Positions 1-7,910 of a stretch of DNA of 43,380 bases are shown one piece after another. Origin of the DNA: Xanthobacter autotrophicus (GTDB lineage Bacteria; Pseudomonadota; Alphaproteobacteria; Rhizobiales; Xanthobacteraceae); assembly GCF_030015065.1 (NCBI RefSeq), contig NZ_JAIVFN010000026.1:1-43380 (forward strand). Reading direction: 5' to 3'. The notes under the pieces were generated by a model. That model had not been told where the DNA came from, searched no databases, and saw nothing but the letters and a program-made list of their open reading frames with translations. Each line of letters opens with the position of its first letter. Within the stretch, counting starts at the first letter, position 1. The translations under genes were made by a program, and so were the position numbers.

Positions 1-6
1 CCCCCA

Positions 7-23
7 CCCTCCCCGCAAGCGGA
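7..23. repeat. GC-rich CCCTCCCCGCAAGCGG intergenic repeat, copy 1
   Basis: The core CCCTCCCCGCAAGCGGA recurs almost exactly (one extra C) at 34383-34400, 34 kb away in another intergenic gap. Both copies are followed by G-rich sequence, so each can fold as CCCTCC...GGAGGG-type stem. It is probably a dispersed intergenic palindromic element of this genome. The rest of positions 1-165 shows no gene that I can support. Confidence 0.4.
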
Positions 24-165
24 AGAAGGGGAGCCTTGCGAAGGGAAGGGGACAATCGCGCCCCGTTTCAAACGGCCCCACGCCCGCGACGCTTCCCTTT
101 ATGGCGCCCGCCCGGATCATCCGATAAGGTCCCGGCCCGAAACAACAGCGTGCGGCCAGATCCCC

Positions 166-978
166 ATGACGGACCCGAATACGGACCCGACGACGGACCC
201 GAATCGCGAGCCCGGCGCCGGCGAGGCCCGGACCGAGACCCATTTCGGCTTCCGCACGGTTCCGCTCACCGAGAAGCAGTCGCTGGTGGACGACGTGTTC
301 CACAAGGTGGCGCGCCGCTACGACATCATGAACGATTTCATGTCCGGCGGTCTCCACCGGGTGTGGAAGGACGCGCTGGTCTCCAAGGTGCGCCCGCCCC
401 AGGGGGCGCGGCCGTTCGAGCTGCTGGATCTGGCCGGCGGCACCGGCGACGTGTCGTTCCGTGTGGTGAAGGCGGGCGGCGAGGGCACCCGTGCCACCGT
501 GGCCGACATCAACGCCGAGATGCTGGCGGTGGGCCGCGAGCGGGCGGACAAGCGCGGCCTCGGCGACAAGGTCACCTTCACCGAAGCCAATGCCGAGGCG
601 TTGCCCTTCCCCGACCGCTCGTTCGATGCGGTCACCATCGCCTTTGGCATCCGCAATGTGCCGCGCATCCCGCTCGCGCTCACCGAGATGCGGCGGGTGC
701 TGAAGCCCGGCGGCCGCGCCTTCGTGCTGGAATTCTCCAAGGTGGACGTGCCGTTCCTGGACAAGATCTACGAGACCTATTCCTTCAAGGTCATCCCCGA
801 GCTCGGCAAGCGGGTCGCCGGGGATGCGGAACCCTACCAATATCTGGTGGAATCCATCCGCCGCTTCCCCAACGCCGACGTGTTCGCCCGCATGATGCGC
901 GATGCCGGCTTCTCCCGCGTGGACTTCACGCGCATGACCGGTGGCGTGGTGGCCCTGCACTGGGGCTGGCGCATCTGA
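166..978 (+). CDS. ubiE: Demethylmenaquinone/2-methoxy-6-polyprenyl-benzoquinol methyltransferase UbiE
   Basis: This 270-residue SAM-dependent C-methyltransferase carries out the C-methylation of the quinone ring in ubiquinone (and, where present, menaquinone) biosynthesis, acting at the cytoplasmic membrane face. The N-terminal half has the UbiE signature region ([20 protein letters not shown]) followed by SAM motif [11 protein letters not shown] at about residues 87-96, and the family block FGIRNVP further on; the protein ends in the characteristic [12 protein letters not shown]. Length matches the family (about 250-270). The first residues contain three TDP repeats ([13 protein letters not shown]) caused by a short reiterated ACGGACCCGA sequence; they precede the conserved fold and are probably disordered. 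There is no strong Shine-Dalgarno sequence at this ATG. ubiB starts 19 bases downstream on the same strand, so the two are very likely co-transcribed. Confidence 0.96.
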   Translation: MTDPNTDPTTDPNREPGAGEARTETHFGFRTVPLTEKQSLVDDVFHKVARRYDIMNDFMSGGLHRVWKDALVSKVRPPQGARPFELLDLAGGTGDVSFRVVKAGGEGTRATVADINAEMLAVGRERADKRGLGDKVTFTEANAEALPFPDRSFDAVTIAFGIRNVPRIPLALTEMRRVLKPGGRAFVLEFSKVDVPFLDKIYETYSFKVIPELGKRVAGDAEPYQYLVESIRRFPNADVFARMMRDAGFSRVDFTRMTGGVVALHWGWRI

Positions 979-997
979 TGGCGCGCGGCATTTGACC

Positions 998-2569
998 ATG
1001 ATCTTCTTCCTCGCCGCCGACGCGACGCGGCTCGCCCGCGCCGGCTACGTGCTCGCCCGCGAGGGCGTGCTCTCCCTCATCTCCCCGGCCGCGGCGCCGC
1101 CTCTGGCGCGCCCGCTGCTGCGCATCGCCCGGCTGATCGCCCGCAAGGATGCCGGCAGCCGCCCGGCGCGCTTCTCGGCGGCCCTGTCCCGGCTCGGCCC
1201 GTCCTATGTGAAGCTCGGCCAGTTCCTTGCCACCCGGCCCGACGTGGTGGGCGCCTCCGTCGCCCGCGACCTGGAGGTGCTGCAGGACCGCATGCCCATC
1301 ATCGGGCAGGAGGTGGCGGAGGCCACCGTCGCCGATGCCTTCGAGCGACCGGTGGGCGAGGTCTATGCGGCGTTCGGCCCGGCGGTGGCCGCCGCCTCTA
1401 TCGCTGAGGTGCACAAGGGGGAGGTGGCGGACAAGGACGGCGCGCGCCATCAGGTGGCGGTGAAGATCCTGCGGCCCGGCGTGGAGCGGCGCTTCTCCTC
1501 CGACATGGGCTCGTTCCGCCGCATCGCCCGCTTCGCCGAGCAGAACGTGGCCGAGGCCCGGCGGCTGCGGCTGGAGACGGTGGTGGATACGCTGGCCCGC
1601 TCGGTGTCCATGGAGATGGACCTGCGCCTCGAGGCCGCCGCCTATGCGGAGCTGGCGGAGAACACAAGCCAGGACAAGGAGATCCATGTCCCCCGCGTGG
1701 ACTGGGACCGCTCCGGGCGCGAGGTGCTCACCACCGAATGGATCGACGGCATCAAGCTCTCCGACAAGGAGGCGCTCATCGCGGCCGGGCACGACCTGAA
1801 GGAGATCGCCCGCGTCGTCATGCAGTCGTTCCTGAAGCAGGCCATGCGCGACGGCTTCTTCCACGCCGACATGCATCCGGGCAACCTGTTCGTGGACGCG
1901 CAGGGCCGCCTCGTCATCGTGGATTGCGGCATCATGGGCCGGCTCGGCCTGAAGGAGCGGCGCTTCCTCGCCGAGATCCTGTACGGCTTCATCACCCGCA
2001 ACTGGCGGCGCACGGCGGAAGTGCATTTCGAGGCCGGCTACGTGCCGCTGCATCATTCCGTGGACGATTTCGCCCTCGCCATCCGCGCCATCGGCGAGCC
2101 CATCCACTCGCGCACCGCCGACCAGATCTCCATGGCGCGCCTGCTCGCCCTGCTGCTGGAGGTGACCGCTTTGTTCGACATGCAGACGCGGCCCGAGCTG
2201 CTGCTCTTGCAGAAGACCATGGTGGTGGTGGAGGGCGTAGCCCGCTCCCTCGATCCGCAGCTCGACATGTGGAAGACGGCGCGGCCCGTGGTGGAGGACT
2301 GGATCGCCGGCAATCTCGGCCCGGTGGGCCAGCTCCAACGTGCCGGCGGCGGGCTTTCCGAGATGGCCCATTTCGCCACCACCGTGCCGGGGCTCCTCAC
2401 CCGCACCGCGCGGGTGATGGAGCAGCTCGACGTGGCGACGCGGGACGGGCTGAGCCTGTCGCCCGCGTCCCTGGAGGGCATCGGCCGGGCCGAGGCCAAG
2501 CGCGCCTTCTGGGGCAATCTCGCGCTGTGGGTCATCGCCGCCGCATTGCTGGGCATCTGGCTGGGGTAG
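998..2569 (+). CDS. ubiB: UbiB/ABC1 (ADCK) family atypical kinase, ubiquinone biosynthesis
   Basis: This 523-residue member of the UbiB/ADCK family is an atypical protein-kinase-like ATPase needed for the ubiquinone pathway; family members are thought to use ATPase activity to extract or organise lipid intermediates at the membrane. Visible hallmarks are the KxGQ motif (K72-L-G-Q75), the alanine-rich loop AAAS (131-134) replacing the usual P-loop, the catalytic-loop block FFHADMHPGNLFVD and the metal-binding block IVDCGIMGRL. A C-terminal hydrophobic segment (about 505-522, ALWVIAAALLGIWLG) fits the family's membrane anchor. The chosen start is the ATG that opens MIFFLAADATRLARAGY; an in-frame upstream extension would run into ubiE. 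It lies 19 bases after ubiE, consistent with a ubiE-ubiB operon. Confidence 0.95.
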   Translation: MIFFLAADATRLARAGYVLAREGVLSLISPAAAPPLARPLLRIARLIARKDAGSRPARFSAALSRLGPSYVKLGQFLATRPDVVGASVARDLEVLQDRMPIIGQEVAEATVADAFERPVGEVYAAFGPAVAAASIAEVHKGEVADKDGARHQVAVKILRPGVERRFSSDMGSFRRIARFAEQNVAEARRLRLETVVDTLARSVSMEMDLRLEAAAYAELAENTSQDKEIHVPRVDWDRSGREVLTTEWIDGIKLSDKEALIAAGHDLKEIARVVMQSFLKQAMRDGFFHADMHPGNLFVDAQGRLVIVDCGIMGRLGLKERRFLAEILYGFITRNWRRTAEVHFEAGYVPLHHSVDDFALAIRAIGEPIHSRTADQISMARLLALLLEVTALFDMQTRPELLLLQKTMVVVEGVARSLDPQLDMWKTARPVVEDWIAGNLGPVGQLQRAGGGLSEMAHFATTVPGLLTRTARVMEQLDVATRDGLSLSPASLEGIGRAEAKRAFWGNLALWVIAAALLGIWLG

Positions 2570-2681
2570 GGGGCTCGTGCCCGGGCCGACTGACGCGTGA
2601 GCGGAAGGAGAGCCGGGCTCCAGCGAGGAGTCCGCCGCAGGCGCTTGTGTCCCATAGGCTCGTCATGCCCCGGCGGTGTGC

Positions 2682-2707
2682 CCGAAGTCGGCTGTTGCCG
2701 ACTTCGG
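2682..2707. repeat. Perfect 11-bp hairpin with TGTT loop
   Basis: CCGAAGTCGGC and its exact complement GCCGACTTCGG flank a four-base TGTT loop. It lies about 110 bases downstream of the ubiB stop and is not followed by a T-run, so it is either a Rho-assisted 3' end structure or, more likely, part of a dispersed palindromic repeat. Confidence 0.55.
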
Positions 2708-2709
2708 TT

Positions 2710-2746
2710 CCCGGAAGCCGGGACTCGGGAACAGCAGGCTTCCGGG
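2710..2746. repeat. Second perfect palindrome next to the hairpin
   Basis: CCCGGAAGCC (2710-2719) is exactly complementary to GGCTTCCGGG (2737-2746) with a 17-base loop. It begins three bases after the 11-bp hairpin, giving a double-hairpin cassette as in REP/BIME-like elements. Confidence 0.5.
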
Positions 2747-2916
2747 ACAAGTCCGGGCAGTCCGGGAGCGTCCCGGAGGGCGCGGCGGCGCTCGGCCGGG
2801 AGACCCCGGCCCCGTTCTTGCTATGGCCGCTTCAAACCCTCGTTCGATGCCAGGGGTTGTCACAGCCCGACTGTTTTTGTCGGAACCCGGACATCGTTCG
2901 TCACCGTGAGGCGGTC

Positions 2917-4629
2917 ATGAAGCTCATCGTCGAACGTCTGGTCGTCGAATCCCTCGTCGAAGCCTTTCCCGATCAGGCGCACCTTCTGGCCCAGCCGCGC
3001 CTTTCGAGCCGCATGGAACTGGGGCTCGACACGCTCAAGCCCGACGAGCTGGCGCATCTGCATGATTTGGTGCTGAAGAATGGCGGCACCGCCGTGCGCG
3101 GGCAGGAGGAGCAGCTCGCCAACCTCGTCGGCGTGTTCAAGGACGAGGGCCGGCGCTTCGCGCCGGAGGAGCTGGAAGACCTCGCGGGCGAGCTCGCCCT
3201 CTATTTCGTGAATGCCTCCATCCGCGGCTGGCTGTTCCGCATGAATCCCGGCGGCAAGCCGGAGCCCTACCTCATCACCCGGCTCGACTACACGCCCCCC
3301 GGCGAGGAAGAGGCCGGCCGCGTCATCATCGAGCTGAAGGCCAACAATCGCGGCAAGATCCATGTGGAGAATTTGCTGATCCGCTCCAAGGACCTGCGCG
3401 GCCTCACCATTCCCGGTACGCTGGCGGCCAAGGGCTGGCTGATGGAGGACGAGGGGCTGCTCGCCTCCTTCGACGACCAGATGGTGCGCTATTTCGAGTG
3501 GCGCGCGCGCTACGGCCACCAGTTTTCCGCTACCGGCACCGGCATCTTCGCCGAGGACCCCACCGCCAACCGCCGCGACACCGACTGGGCCCGCAAGTCC
3601 GTCATCGTCCTGTCCTCCTCGGGCTCCGAGGCGCGCCTCGTGAACGACGAGGAACTGCTGGGCGAGCGCACCCTGGGCAACGAGACCTCGGGCTTCTTTC
3701 TCGACAAGATCGTGAAGAAGGCGGACAAGCAGAACCTCTTCCACATGGCGGTGGACGAGGCGCTGAAGGCGGCGCAGGCGAACGTCCGCAAGGGCTCGTT
3801 CACCGACATGCCGGTGCATCCCCTGATCCTCATGTTCCACCTGGAGTTGCACCACCACGTCTGGGTGCACGTGGACGACATCCGTCCCTACGAATACCAC
3901 CCCGAGCTGAAACAGAAGCTGGTGCTGCCCCCCGAGCAGACCGACCTGATCGACATCCTCACCGCCGAGATGAACACGCTCATGGACGACGTGGTGGCGG
4001 GCAAGTCCGGCGGCACCACGGTCTTGTGCGCCGGCCCGCCCGGCGTCGGCAAGACGCTGACCGCCGAGGTCTATTCGGAGATCATCCAGCGCCCGCTCTA
4101 CCGCGTGCATTCCGGCCAGCTCGGCCTCGACGTGGCGCACATGGAGCAGGCGCTGAAGGATGCCCTCACCCGCGCCCAGCGCTGGGGCGCGGTGATGCTC
4201 ATCGACGAGGCGGACGTCTACATCAAGCGCCGGCAGGACAACCTCACCATGAACGCGGTGGTGGGCGTGTTCCTGCGCGTGCTCGAATACTTCAATGGCC
4301 TGCTCTTCCTCACCACCAACCGGGTGGACGACATCGACGAGGCCATCATCTCGCGCTGCATCGCGCTCATCAAATACCATTCGCCTGGCCCGGACGACCG
4401 GCGCAAGATCTGGCGGGTGATGGCGGACCAGTTCGGCCTCGCCCTCACCGACGAGCTGATCGGCAAGCTGGTGGTGATGTTCCCGGAGACCTCCGGGCGC
4501 GACATCAAGGGCCTCGCCAAGCTGGTGGCGAAATATTGCTCCCAGAAGAACGAGCCGCCCACCATTGACGCGTTCCGTCGCTGCGCCATCTTCCGCGCCC
4601 TCGACGTTCCGCCGCTGGAAGCCGCTTGA
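2917..4629 (+). CDS. AAA+ ATPase with large uncharacterised N-terminal domain, next to mosAB
   Basis: This 570-residue protein has a C-terminal AAA+ module and an N-terminal region of about 340 residues that I do not recognise. In the AAA part I see Walker A GPPGVGKT (373-380), Walker B VMLIDEAD with D430/E431, a sensor-1-like TTNRVDD and an arginine in AIISRCIAL. The AAA core most resembles proteins that carry the LTTNRV and RWGAV(L/M)L(L/I)DEAD signatures and are best known from fungi and scattered bacteria; their substrate is generally unknown. No signal peptide or membrane segment is evident, so it is likely cytoplasmic. The start has a reasonable ribosome-binding site (GTGAGGCGG). It converges on mosA with a 303-base gap. 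A role in loading, unloading or remodelling the molybdenum storage complex is possible but is inference from position only. Confidence 0.85.
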   Translation: MKLIVERLVVESLVEAFPDQAHLLAQPRLSSRMELGLDTLKPDELAHLHDLVLKNGGTAVRGQEEQLANLVGVFKDEGRRFAPEELEDLAGELALYFVNASIRGWLFRMNPGGKPEPYLITRLDYTPPGEEEAGRVIIELKANNRGKIHVENLLIRSKDLRGLTIPGTLAAKGWLMEDEGLLASFDDQMVRYFEWRARYGHQFSATGTGIFAEDPTANRRDTDWARKSVIVLSSSGSEARLVNDEELLGERTLGNETSGFFLDKIVKKADKQNLFHMAVDEALKAAQANVRKGSFTDMPVHPLILMFHLELHHHVWVHVDDIRPYEYHPELKQKLVLPPEQTDLIDILTAEMNTLMDDVVAGKSGGTTVLCAGPPGVGKTLTAEVYSEIIQRPLYRVHSGQLGLDVAHMEQALKDALTRAQRWGAVMLIDEADVYIKRRQDNLTMNAVVGVFLRVLEYFNGLLFLTTNRVDDIDEAIISRCIALIKYHSPGPDDRRKIWRVMADQFGLALTDELIGKLVVMFPETSGRDIKGLAKLVAKYCSQKNEPPTIDAFRRCAIFRALDVPPLEAA

Positions 4630-4932
4630 GCTTTCGGGGGCTCATCCGGCCGGCATCATCCGGCCGGCAATGGAACGCTGGCGCGGATCGGGGCTTCCTG
4701 TCCGGGAAGGCTCGTGCGCGTCGCAGGTCCAAGCACGCATGGCAGACGCCCGTCACCCCTCGTCGCAAGGCCGGGCATGACGACGCGCAGGGGAGCGCGG
4801 GGCGAATTATCGGCCGCGCTTTTTAGAGCGCGATCAGATCAGATCGCGTGCTCTTGCCGTTGAGCGACAGGCTCGCCGATCAGGCTGACCCAGCCTGATC
4901 GGCTCCGGCCCTGGGAAAGGGCGTGCCTGCGC
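4630..4932. other. Convergent intergenic region between AAA ATPase and mosA
   Basis: No gene is supported. From left to right it contains a direct repeat of CATCCGGCCGGC (4643-4654 and 4657-4668), an inverted copy of the GTCATGCCCGGC core (4770-4781), an imperfect stem GCGATC/GATCGC around 4830-4847 with GAGC/GCTC flanks, and a strong 12-bp hairpin at 4875-4903. This is where transcripts from both sides should end. Confidence 0.5.
4875..4903. terminator. 12-bp perfect hairpin between convergent genes, candidate bidirectional 3' end
   Basis: GCCGATCAGGCT (4875-4886) pairs exactly with AGCCTGATCGGC (4892-4903) around a GACCC loop. It sits 29 bases beyond the mosA stop and 245 bases beyond the ATPase stop. 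No T-run follows on either strand, so Rho-independent termination is not proven; it may act as an RNA 3'-end stabiliser. Confidence 0.45.
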
Positions 4933-5766
4933 TCAGTTGCGGCGGGCGCCGGTGTGGACGATGGTGCCCACATGCTCGCCGCGCAGGGCAGAGGTGAGCC
5001 GGCCCGGTACCAGGCCGTTCACCACCTGCACCCGCTCGATGTGGCGCGCGGTGGCCATCACATCGAGAAGCGCGCGGTCGAAAGGCAGCGTGCCTTCGCC
5101 GGTGGCGAGGTCGGCGGCGCTGACCTCGGGCAGGAACTTCGCTGCCGCGCCCTCGGGGCCGTTCGGATCGGCGGAATAGACGCCGTCCACGTCCTCCACG
5201 ATGGTCAGGCCCGCCGCGCCCATCGCATCGGCCAGCAGGAAGGCGCCGGTATCGGCCCGGTGGACCGGGATGCGCGAGCCCGGGAATTCGTGGTGGTGGT
5301 AGGGCGGAAAGGCGCTGCCCACCACGGCGCGGGCGGCGGACAGGTGGATGGCGAGCTGGCTCGCGATGGTCGGGTGCTCCACGTAGGAGACGCCTTCCGG
5401 CGCCAGAAGCGAGGCCAGGATATGGCCGTTCTGGCCGGCCTCGCTGGCGGCGAGCGGGGCGAGCGAGCCCACCGGCAGGCCGAGGTCGAGGCCGACGCCA
5501 TAGAGGTGGCGGGCGCGGATGCCGGCGCCGGTGAGGATGAGCAGGCGGTGCTCCGGCAGCAGCTTGCGGATCTCGTCCACGATGGGGAGGATCGCCTTCG
5601 GGCCGCGATCCATGATGGATCGGCCGCCGATCTTCACCACCTGCAGCCAGGGCAGGAGGCGGATCGGACGCACCCCGGCGACGGGGCGGGTGAGCTGGCC
5701 GTCGAGGAGGGTCTGGCGCGCGAGGGGCGAGGCGACGTGCTTGATGTCGTTGGTGGTATCAGACAT
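4933..5766 (-). CDS. mosA: Molybdenum storage protein subunit alpha (MosA)
   Basis: This 277-residue protein is one of the two subunits of the cytoplasmic molybdenum storage protein, an alpha3beta3 cage that in Azotobacter vinelandii deposits about a hundred Mo atoms as polyoxomolybdate clusters using ATP. It has the amino-acid-kinase/UMP-kinase fold: glycine loop VVKIGGR (43-49), GAGIRARH (80-87), DTGAFLLAD (172-180) and [12 protein letters not shown] (190-201). The MoSto-specific sequence HHHEFPGSR (157-165) is intact. By my recollection of the A. vinelandii sequence (276 residues, one residue shorter before this region) the cluster-binding residues Glu129, His140 and His156 would be Glu130, His141 and His157 here, all present. 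It follows mosB by 12 bases on the same strand, so the two are made from one mRNA, in keeping with the heterohexamer. Confidence 0.95.
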   Translation of the reverse strand: MSDTTNDIKHVASPLARQTLLDGQLTRPVAGVRPIRLLPWLQVVKIGGRSIMDRGPKAILPIVDEIRKLLPEHRLLILTGAGIRARHLYGVGLDLGLPVGSLAPLAASEAGQNGHILASLLAPEGVSYVEHPTIASQLAIHLSAARAVVGSAFPPYHHHEFPGSRIPVHRADTGAFLLADAMGAAGLTIVEDVDGVYSADPNGPEGAAAKFLPEVSAADLATGEGTLPFDRALLDVMATARHIERVQVVNGLVPGRLTSALRGEHVGTIVHTGARRN

Positions 5767-5778
5767 GGCCGTTCTTTT

Positions 5779-6591
5779 TCAGCTCGCGGTGATGATGGTG
5801 CCGACATGCTCGCCGGCGAGCGCGCGGGTCAGATTGCCGGGGATGAGGCCGTTCACGACCTGCACCTCGCGCACATGGCGGGCCTTCTTGAGCAGGTCGA
5901 GCATCGGGAACTCGAGGATCGAGTCGGCGAGGCCCCGCGCCAGCATCTCGTCCACCGAGATTTTGGGGATGAAGGTGGCGTTCTTGTCCGTCTTCGGGTT
6001 GGCGGTGTAGAGGCCGTCCTCGTCCTTCACGAAGATCATCGCCTTGCAGCCGAACTGCTCGGCCAAAAGGAAGCAGCCGGCGTCGGTGCGGTAGGGCGGG
6101 ATGACGCCCTCGGCGGCGGGGCGCGTCCACAGCGAGTAGGGTGGCATTCCGCCGAACACGACGGCGTTGACTTCCGCAAGGTAGAGCGGCACCGCCGAGA
6201 GCCCGGCGCCGTCCACCTTGGAGATGCCGTGCTTCGCCAGGAGCTGCCCCAGCATCTCGGCGTTCTGGTCGGCCACCGACGCGCCGAGCTGGGCGAGCAC
6301 GCCCGCCGGCAGGTTCAGCTCCGCCGCGATGGAATAAAGGTGCCGGGCGCGGGTGCCGGCGCCGGTCCCGATCAGCAGCTTGTGGGTCTTGCGGGCGGCG
6401 ACGATCTCGTCGATGAGCGGGTACACTGCGGCGCGGCCGCGGTCGATGACGCTCTGGCCGCCGATCTTGAGCACCGTCGCGCCCGGTAGGATGCGGAAGT
6501 CCGCCGCCGCGTCCGCCGCCGCCAGAAGCTGCGGGTCGGTCAGGGATCGCTGCGAGAGGAGCGTTTCGAGCTCCGCCGTCGTGTTGGCCAT
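5779..6591 (-). CDS. mosB: Molybdenum storage protein subunit beta (MosB)
   Basis: This 270-residue subunit is the partner of MosA and has exactly the length of the Azotobacter beta subunit. It shares the amino-acid-kinase fold with the glycine loop VLKIGGQSVIDRG near residues 40-52, GTGAGTRARHLYS near 75-87, the segment RTDAGCFLLAEQFGCKAM and the nucleotide-site block FVKDEDGLYTANPKT. The C-terminal part (VREVQVVNGLIPGNLTRALAGEHVGT) resembles the corresponding end of MosA, showing common ancestry of the two subunits. The ribosome-binding site GAAAGG lies about 8 bases before the ATG. It is the first gene of the mosB-mosA pair and is preceded by a 236-base gap that carries two perfect dyads, so this is where the pair's promoter and operator should be. 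Confidence 0.95.
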   Translation of the reverse strand: MANTTAELETLLSQRSLTDPQLLAAADAAADFRILPGATVLKIGGQSVIDRGRAAVYPLIDEIVAARKTHKLLIGTGAGTRARHLYSIAAELNLPAGVLAQLGASVADQNAEMLGQLLAKHGISKVDGAGLSAVPLYLAEVNAVVFGGMPPYSLWTRPAAEGVIPPYRTDAGCFLLAEQFGCKAMIFVKDEDGLYTANPKTDKNATFIPKISVDEMLARGLADSILEFPMLDLLKKARHVREVQVVNGLIPGNLTRALAGEHVGTIITAS

Positions 6592-6662
6592 GGATCTGCC
6601 TTTCGTCGTTTCGGTTTGTTGCTTTTGCTTTGAGCGTCTCGATACGTCCCAGGGAATCGAGC

Positions 6663-6682
6663 CGCAATATGTGGAGATTGCG
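6663..6682. promoter_or_regulatory. Perfect dyad CGCAAT-N8-ATTGCG in the mosB leader
   Basis: CGCAAT (6663-6668) and its exact complement ATTGCG (6677-6682) form a 20-bp symmetrical site about 72-92 bases upstream of the mosB start codon. It is immediately adjacent to a second perfect dyad. The size fits a dimeric helix-turn-helix protein. Which protein binds is unknown; the HTH/molybdate-binding-like regulator encoded just upstream is the obvious candidate. Confidence 0.4.
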
Positions 6683-6686
6683 CGCC

Positions 6687-6705
6687 TTTTCCCGGACAGG
6701 GAAAA
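6687..6705. promoter_or_regulatory. Perfect palindrome TTTTCCC-N5-GGGAAAA in the mosB leader
   Basis: TTTTCCC (6687-6693) and GGGAAAA (6699-6705) are exact complements around GGACA. It lies four bases from the CGCAAT dyad. It could be read as a hairpin terminator of the upstream regulator gene, but on that (minus) strand the 3' arm runs into A's rather than T's, so an operator or promoter element is the better reading. Confidence 0.4.
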
Positions 6706-6827
6706 AACGACTGAAAATGCACAGGTAGTATTTCTGGTCGACGACGTTTCGGGGGTGTCGAAGATCAGTCATCGCGGAGTAAAACGGTGGGGATCGTGAG
6801 CGGAATGCTGCCGGCGGGCCCTGCCTG

Positions 6828-7718
6828 TCAGCAGCAATTGTAGCGCACCGTCCCGAAGCCCGAGATGTCGTAGCCACCGAGATCCGCGGCGCGGGCGGCG
6901 AAGGCCGGCGCGTGGCAGAAGGTCACGAGCTTCTGGAACGGCGGATCGAAATAGGATTTGCGCCAGACGAGGAGGTCGAACCGCTCCTCCAGCAGCGGCA
7001 GGAAGCGTAGATTGTGCAGGCGCGCGGCCGCCTCGATGCCCAGCCCCACGTCCGCCCGCCCGGTTGAGATGGCCAGCGCCAGATCGGTTTCCGTGCGTTC
7101 GATGGCCTTCACCGGGCGCAGGTCCGCGCGTTTCATCTTTTCCTCGGACAGGAGGCGGTCCAGCACCAGCTCGCTGCCCGCTTCCGGCTGCCGTGACTGG
7201 AAGCGCAGGCCCCGCACGTCCTTCAGGCATGACGGCGGCCTCGCAATGTCCGGCCGGTAGATGAGGCCGCGCACCCGTCGCGCCCACTCGATCAGCACCC
7301 ATGGCTCGCGGCGGAAGCGGCCTTCCACCGCGCCCACGTTCCAGCCATCGGGCTCGGGCACGTGCAGGCCCACGGCGATGCATTCCCCCCGCTCGGCTCG
7401 CTGCAGCCCGTCGAGTGCGCCATCGAAGAAGGCGGCGATGCCGGAGCGTGACTCGCGCAGCGCCCATTCCAGCAGCGGGTCGTGTCCGCCGGCGAGGATC
7501 AGGGGCGGCTGCGAATGCTCGCTCGCCGCAGGCGCGTCCTCCGCTGCGCGCGCCTCGCCGGCGCCGCCGATCCAGCTTTCGATTTCCTTGCGCGGAAACA
7601 GGAGCTTGCCGGTCACCCGCCGTACCGGAAGGCTGCCCGCGGCAACGAGGTCGTAGACCTTGCGCTCCTTGACGCGAAGCAGCGCCGCCAGCTCGCGGGT
7701 GGTTAGGAAGTCCGACAT
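6828..7718 (-). CDS. One-component regulator: excisionase-type HTH plus molybdate-binding-protein-like domain
   Basis: This 296-residue protein begins with an excisionase-family winged HTH (about 4-50: LTTRELAALLRVKERKVYDL ... RKEIESW), then a short linker, then a domain of about 215 residues that resembles the periplasmic molybdate-binding-protein fold without signal peptide (the cytoplasmic PBP-like domain family, COG1910 type). Such fusions are commonly proposed to sense molybdate or tungstate directly and control molybdenum genes. It ends unusually in two adjacent cysteines (YNCC). The ATG at 7718 gives a protein starting right at the HTH; a GTG at 7736 in frame would add six residues, and neither start has an ideal ribosome-binding site. 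It lies upstream of mosB-mosA on the same strand and diverges from the mogA homologue, so it probably regulates one or both. Ligand and targets are inferred. Confidence 0.82.
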   Translation of the reverse strand: MSDFLTTRELAALLRVKERKVYDLVAAGSLPVRRVTGKLLFPRKEIESWIGGAGEARAAEDAPAASEHSQPPLILAGGHDPLLEWALRESRSGIAAFFDGALDGLQRAERGECIAVGLHVPEPDGWNVGAVEGRFRREPWVLIEWARRVRGLIYRPDIARPPSCLKDVRGLRFQSRQPEAGSELVLDRLLSEEKMKRADLRPVKAIERTETDLALAISTGRADVGLGIEAAARLHNLRFLPLLEERFDLLVWRKSYFDPPFQKLVTFCHAPAFAARAADLGGYDISGFGTVRYNCC

Positions 7719-7743
7719 GCTCCGGTGCACCGTCACGGCGAGA

Positions 7744-7796
7744 TCCGTAGAAAAAAGCGTGTTTCACATATATTTGCACGTATACAGTTCTGCGGA
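7744..7796. promoter_or_regulatory. Divergent regulatory region between regulator and mogA with imperfect dyads
   Basis: The 192-base gap between the two divergent genes holds an AT-rich island in otherwise GC-rich DNA. TCCGTAGAA (7744-7752) is an 8/9 inverted match to TTCTGCGGA (7788-7796), and between them CATATA-N8-TATAC resembles the TATA-spaced symmetry of ModE-type sites. It should contain promoters for both genes; exact elements are not resolved. Confidence 0.35.
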
Positions 7797-7910
7797 AAGA
7801 GCAACTCGGTCGCGGCGTGCGCCCCCGACGGGCCGGGAGTGGATGCGGGCTTGCATTTGGGCGCGGGTCGCGCCAGCACAGGTCGATCCTTTTCCGCCGG
7901 AACGCACCCC

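Larger units (their letters stand above)
2570..2916. other. Intergenic region rich in palindromes between ubiB and the AAA ATPase
   Basis: No convincing gene lies here. The central 100 bases carry a GTCATGCCCCGGC core at 2662-2674, two perfect hairpins (listed separately) and more CCCGGA/TCCGGG blocks up to about 2780. The arrangement looks like a mosaic of dispersed palindromic elements. The last 40 bases must contain the promoter and ribosome-binding site of the AAA ATPase gene; GTGAGGCGG just upstream of its ATG is a plausible ribosome-binding site. Confidence 0.5.

Noticed and set aside
36-995. A 319-codon plus-strand frame overlapping ubiE
   Set aside because: Arg/Gly/Pro-rich shadow frame; ubiE in another frame has intact motifs over the same DNA.
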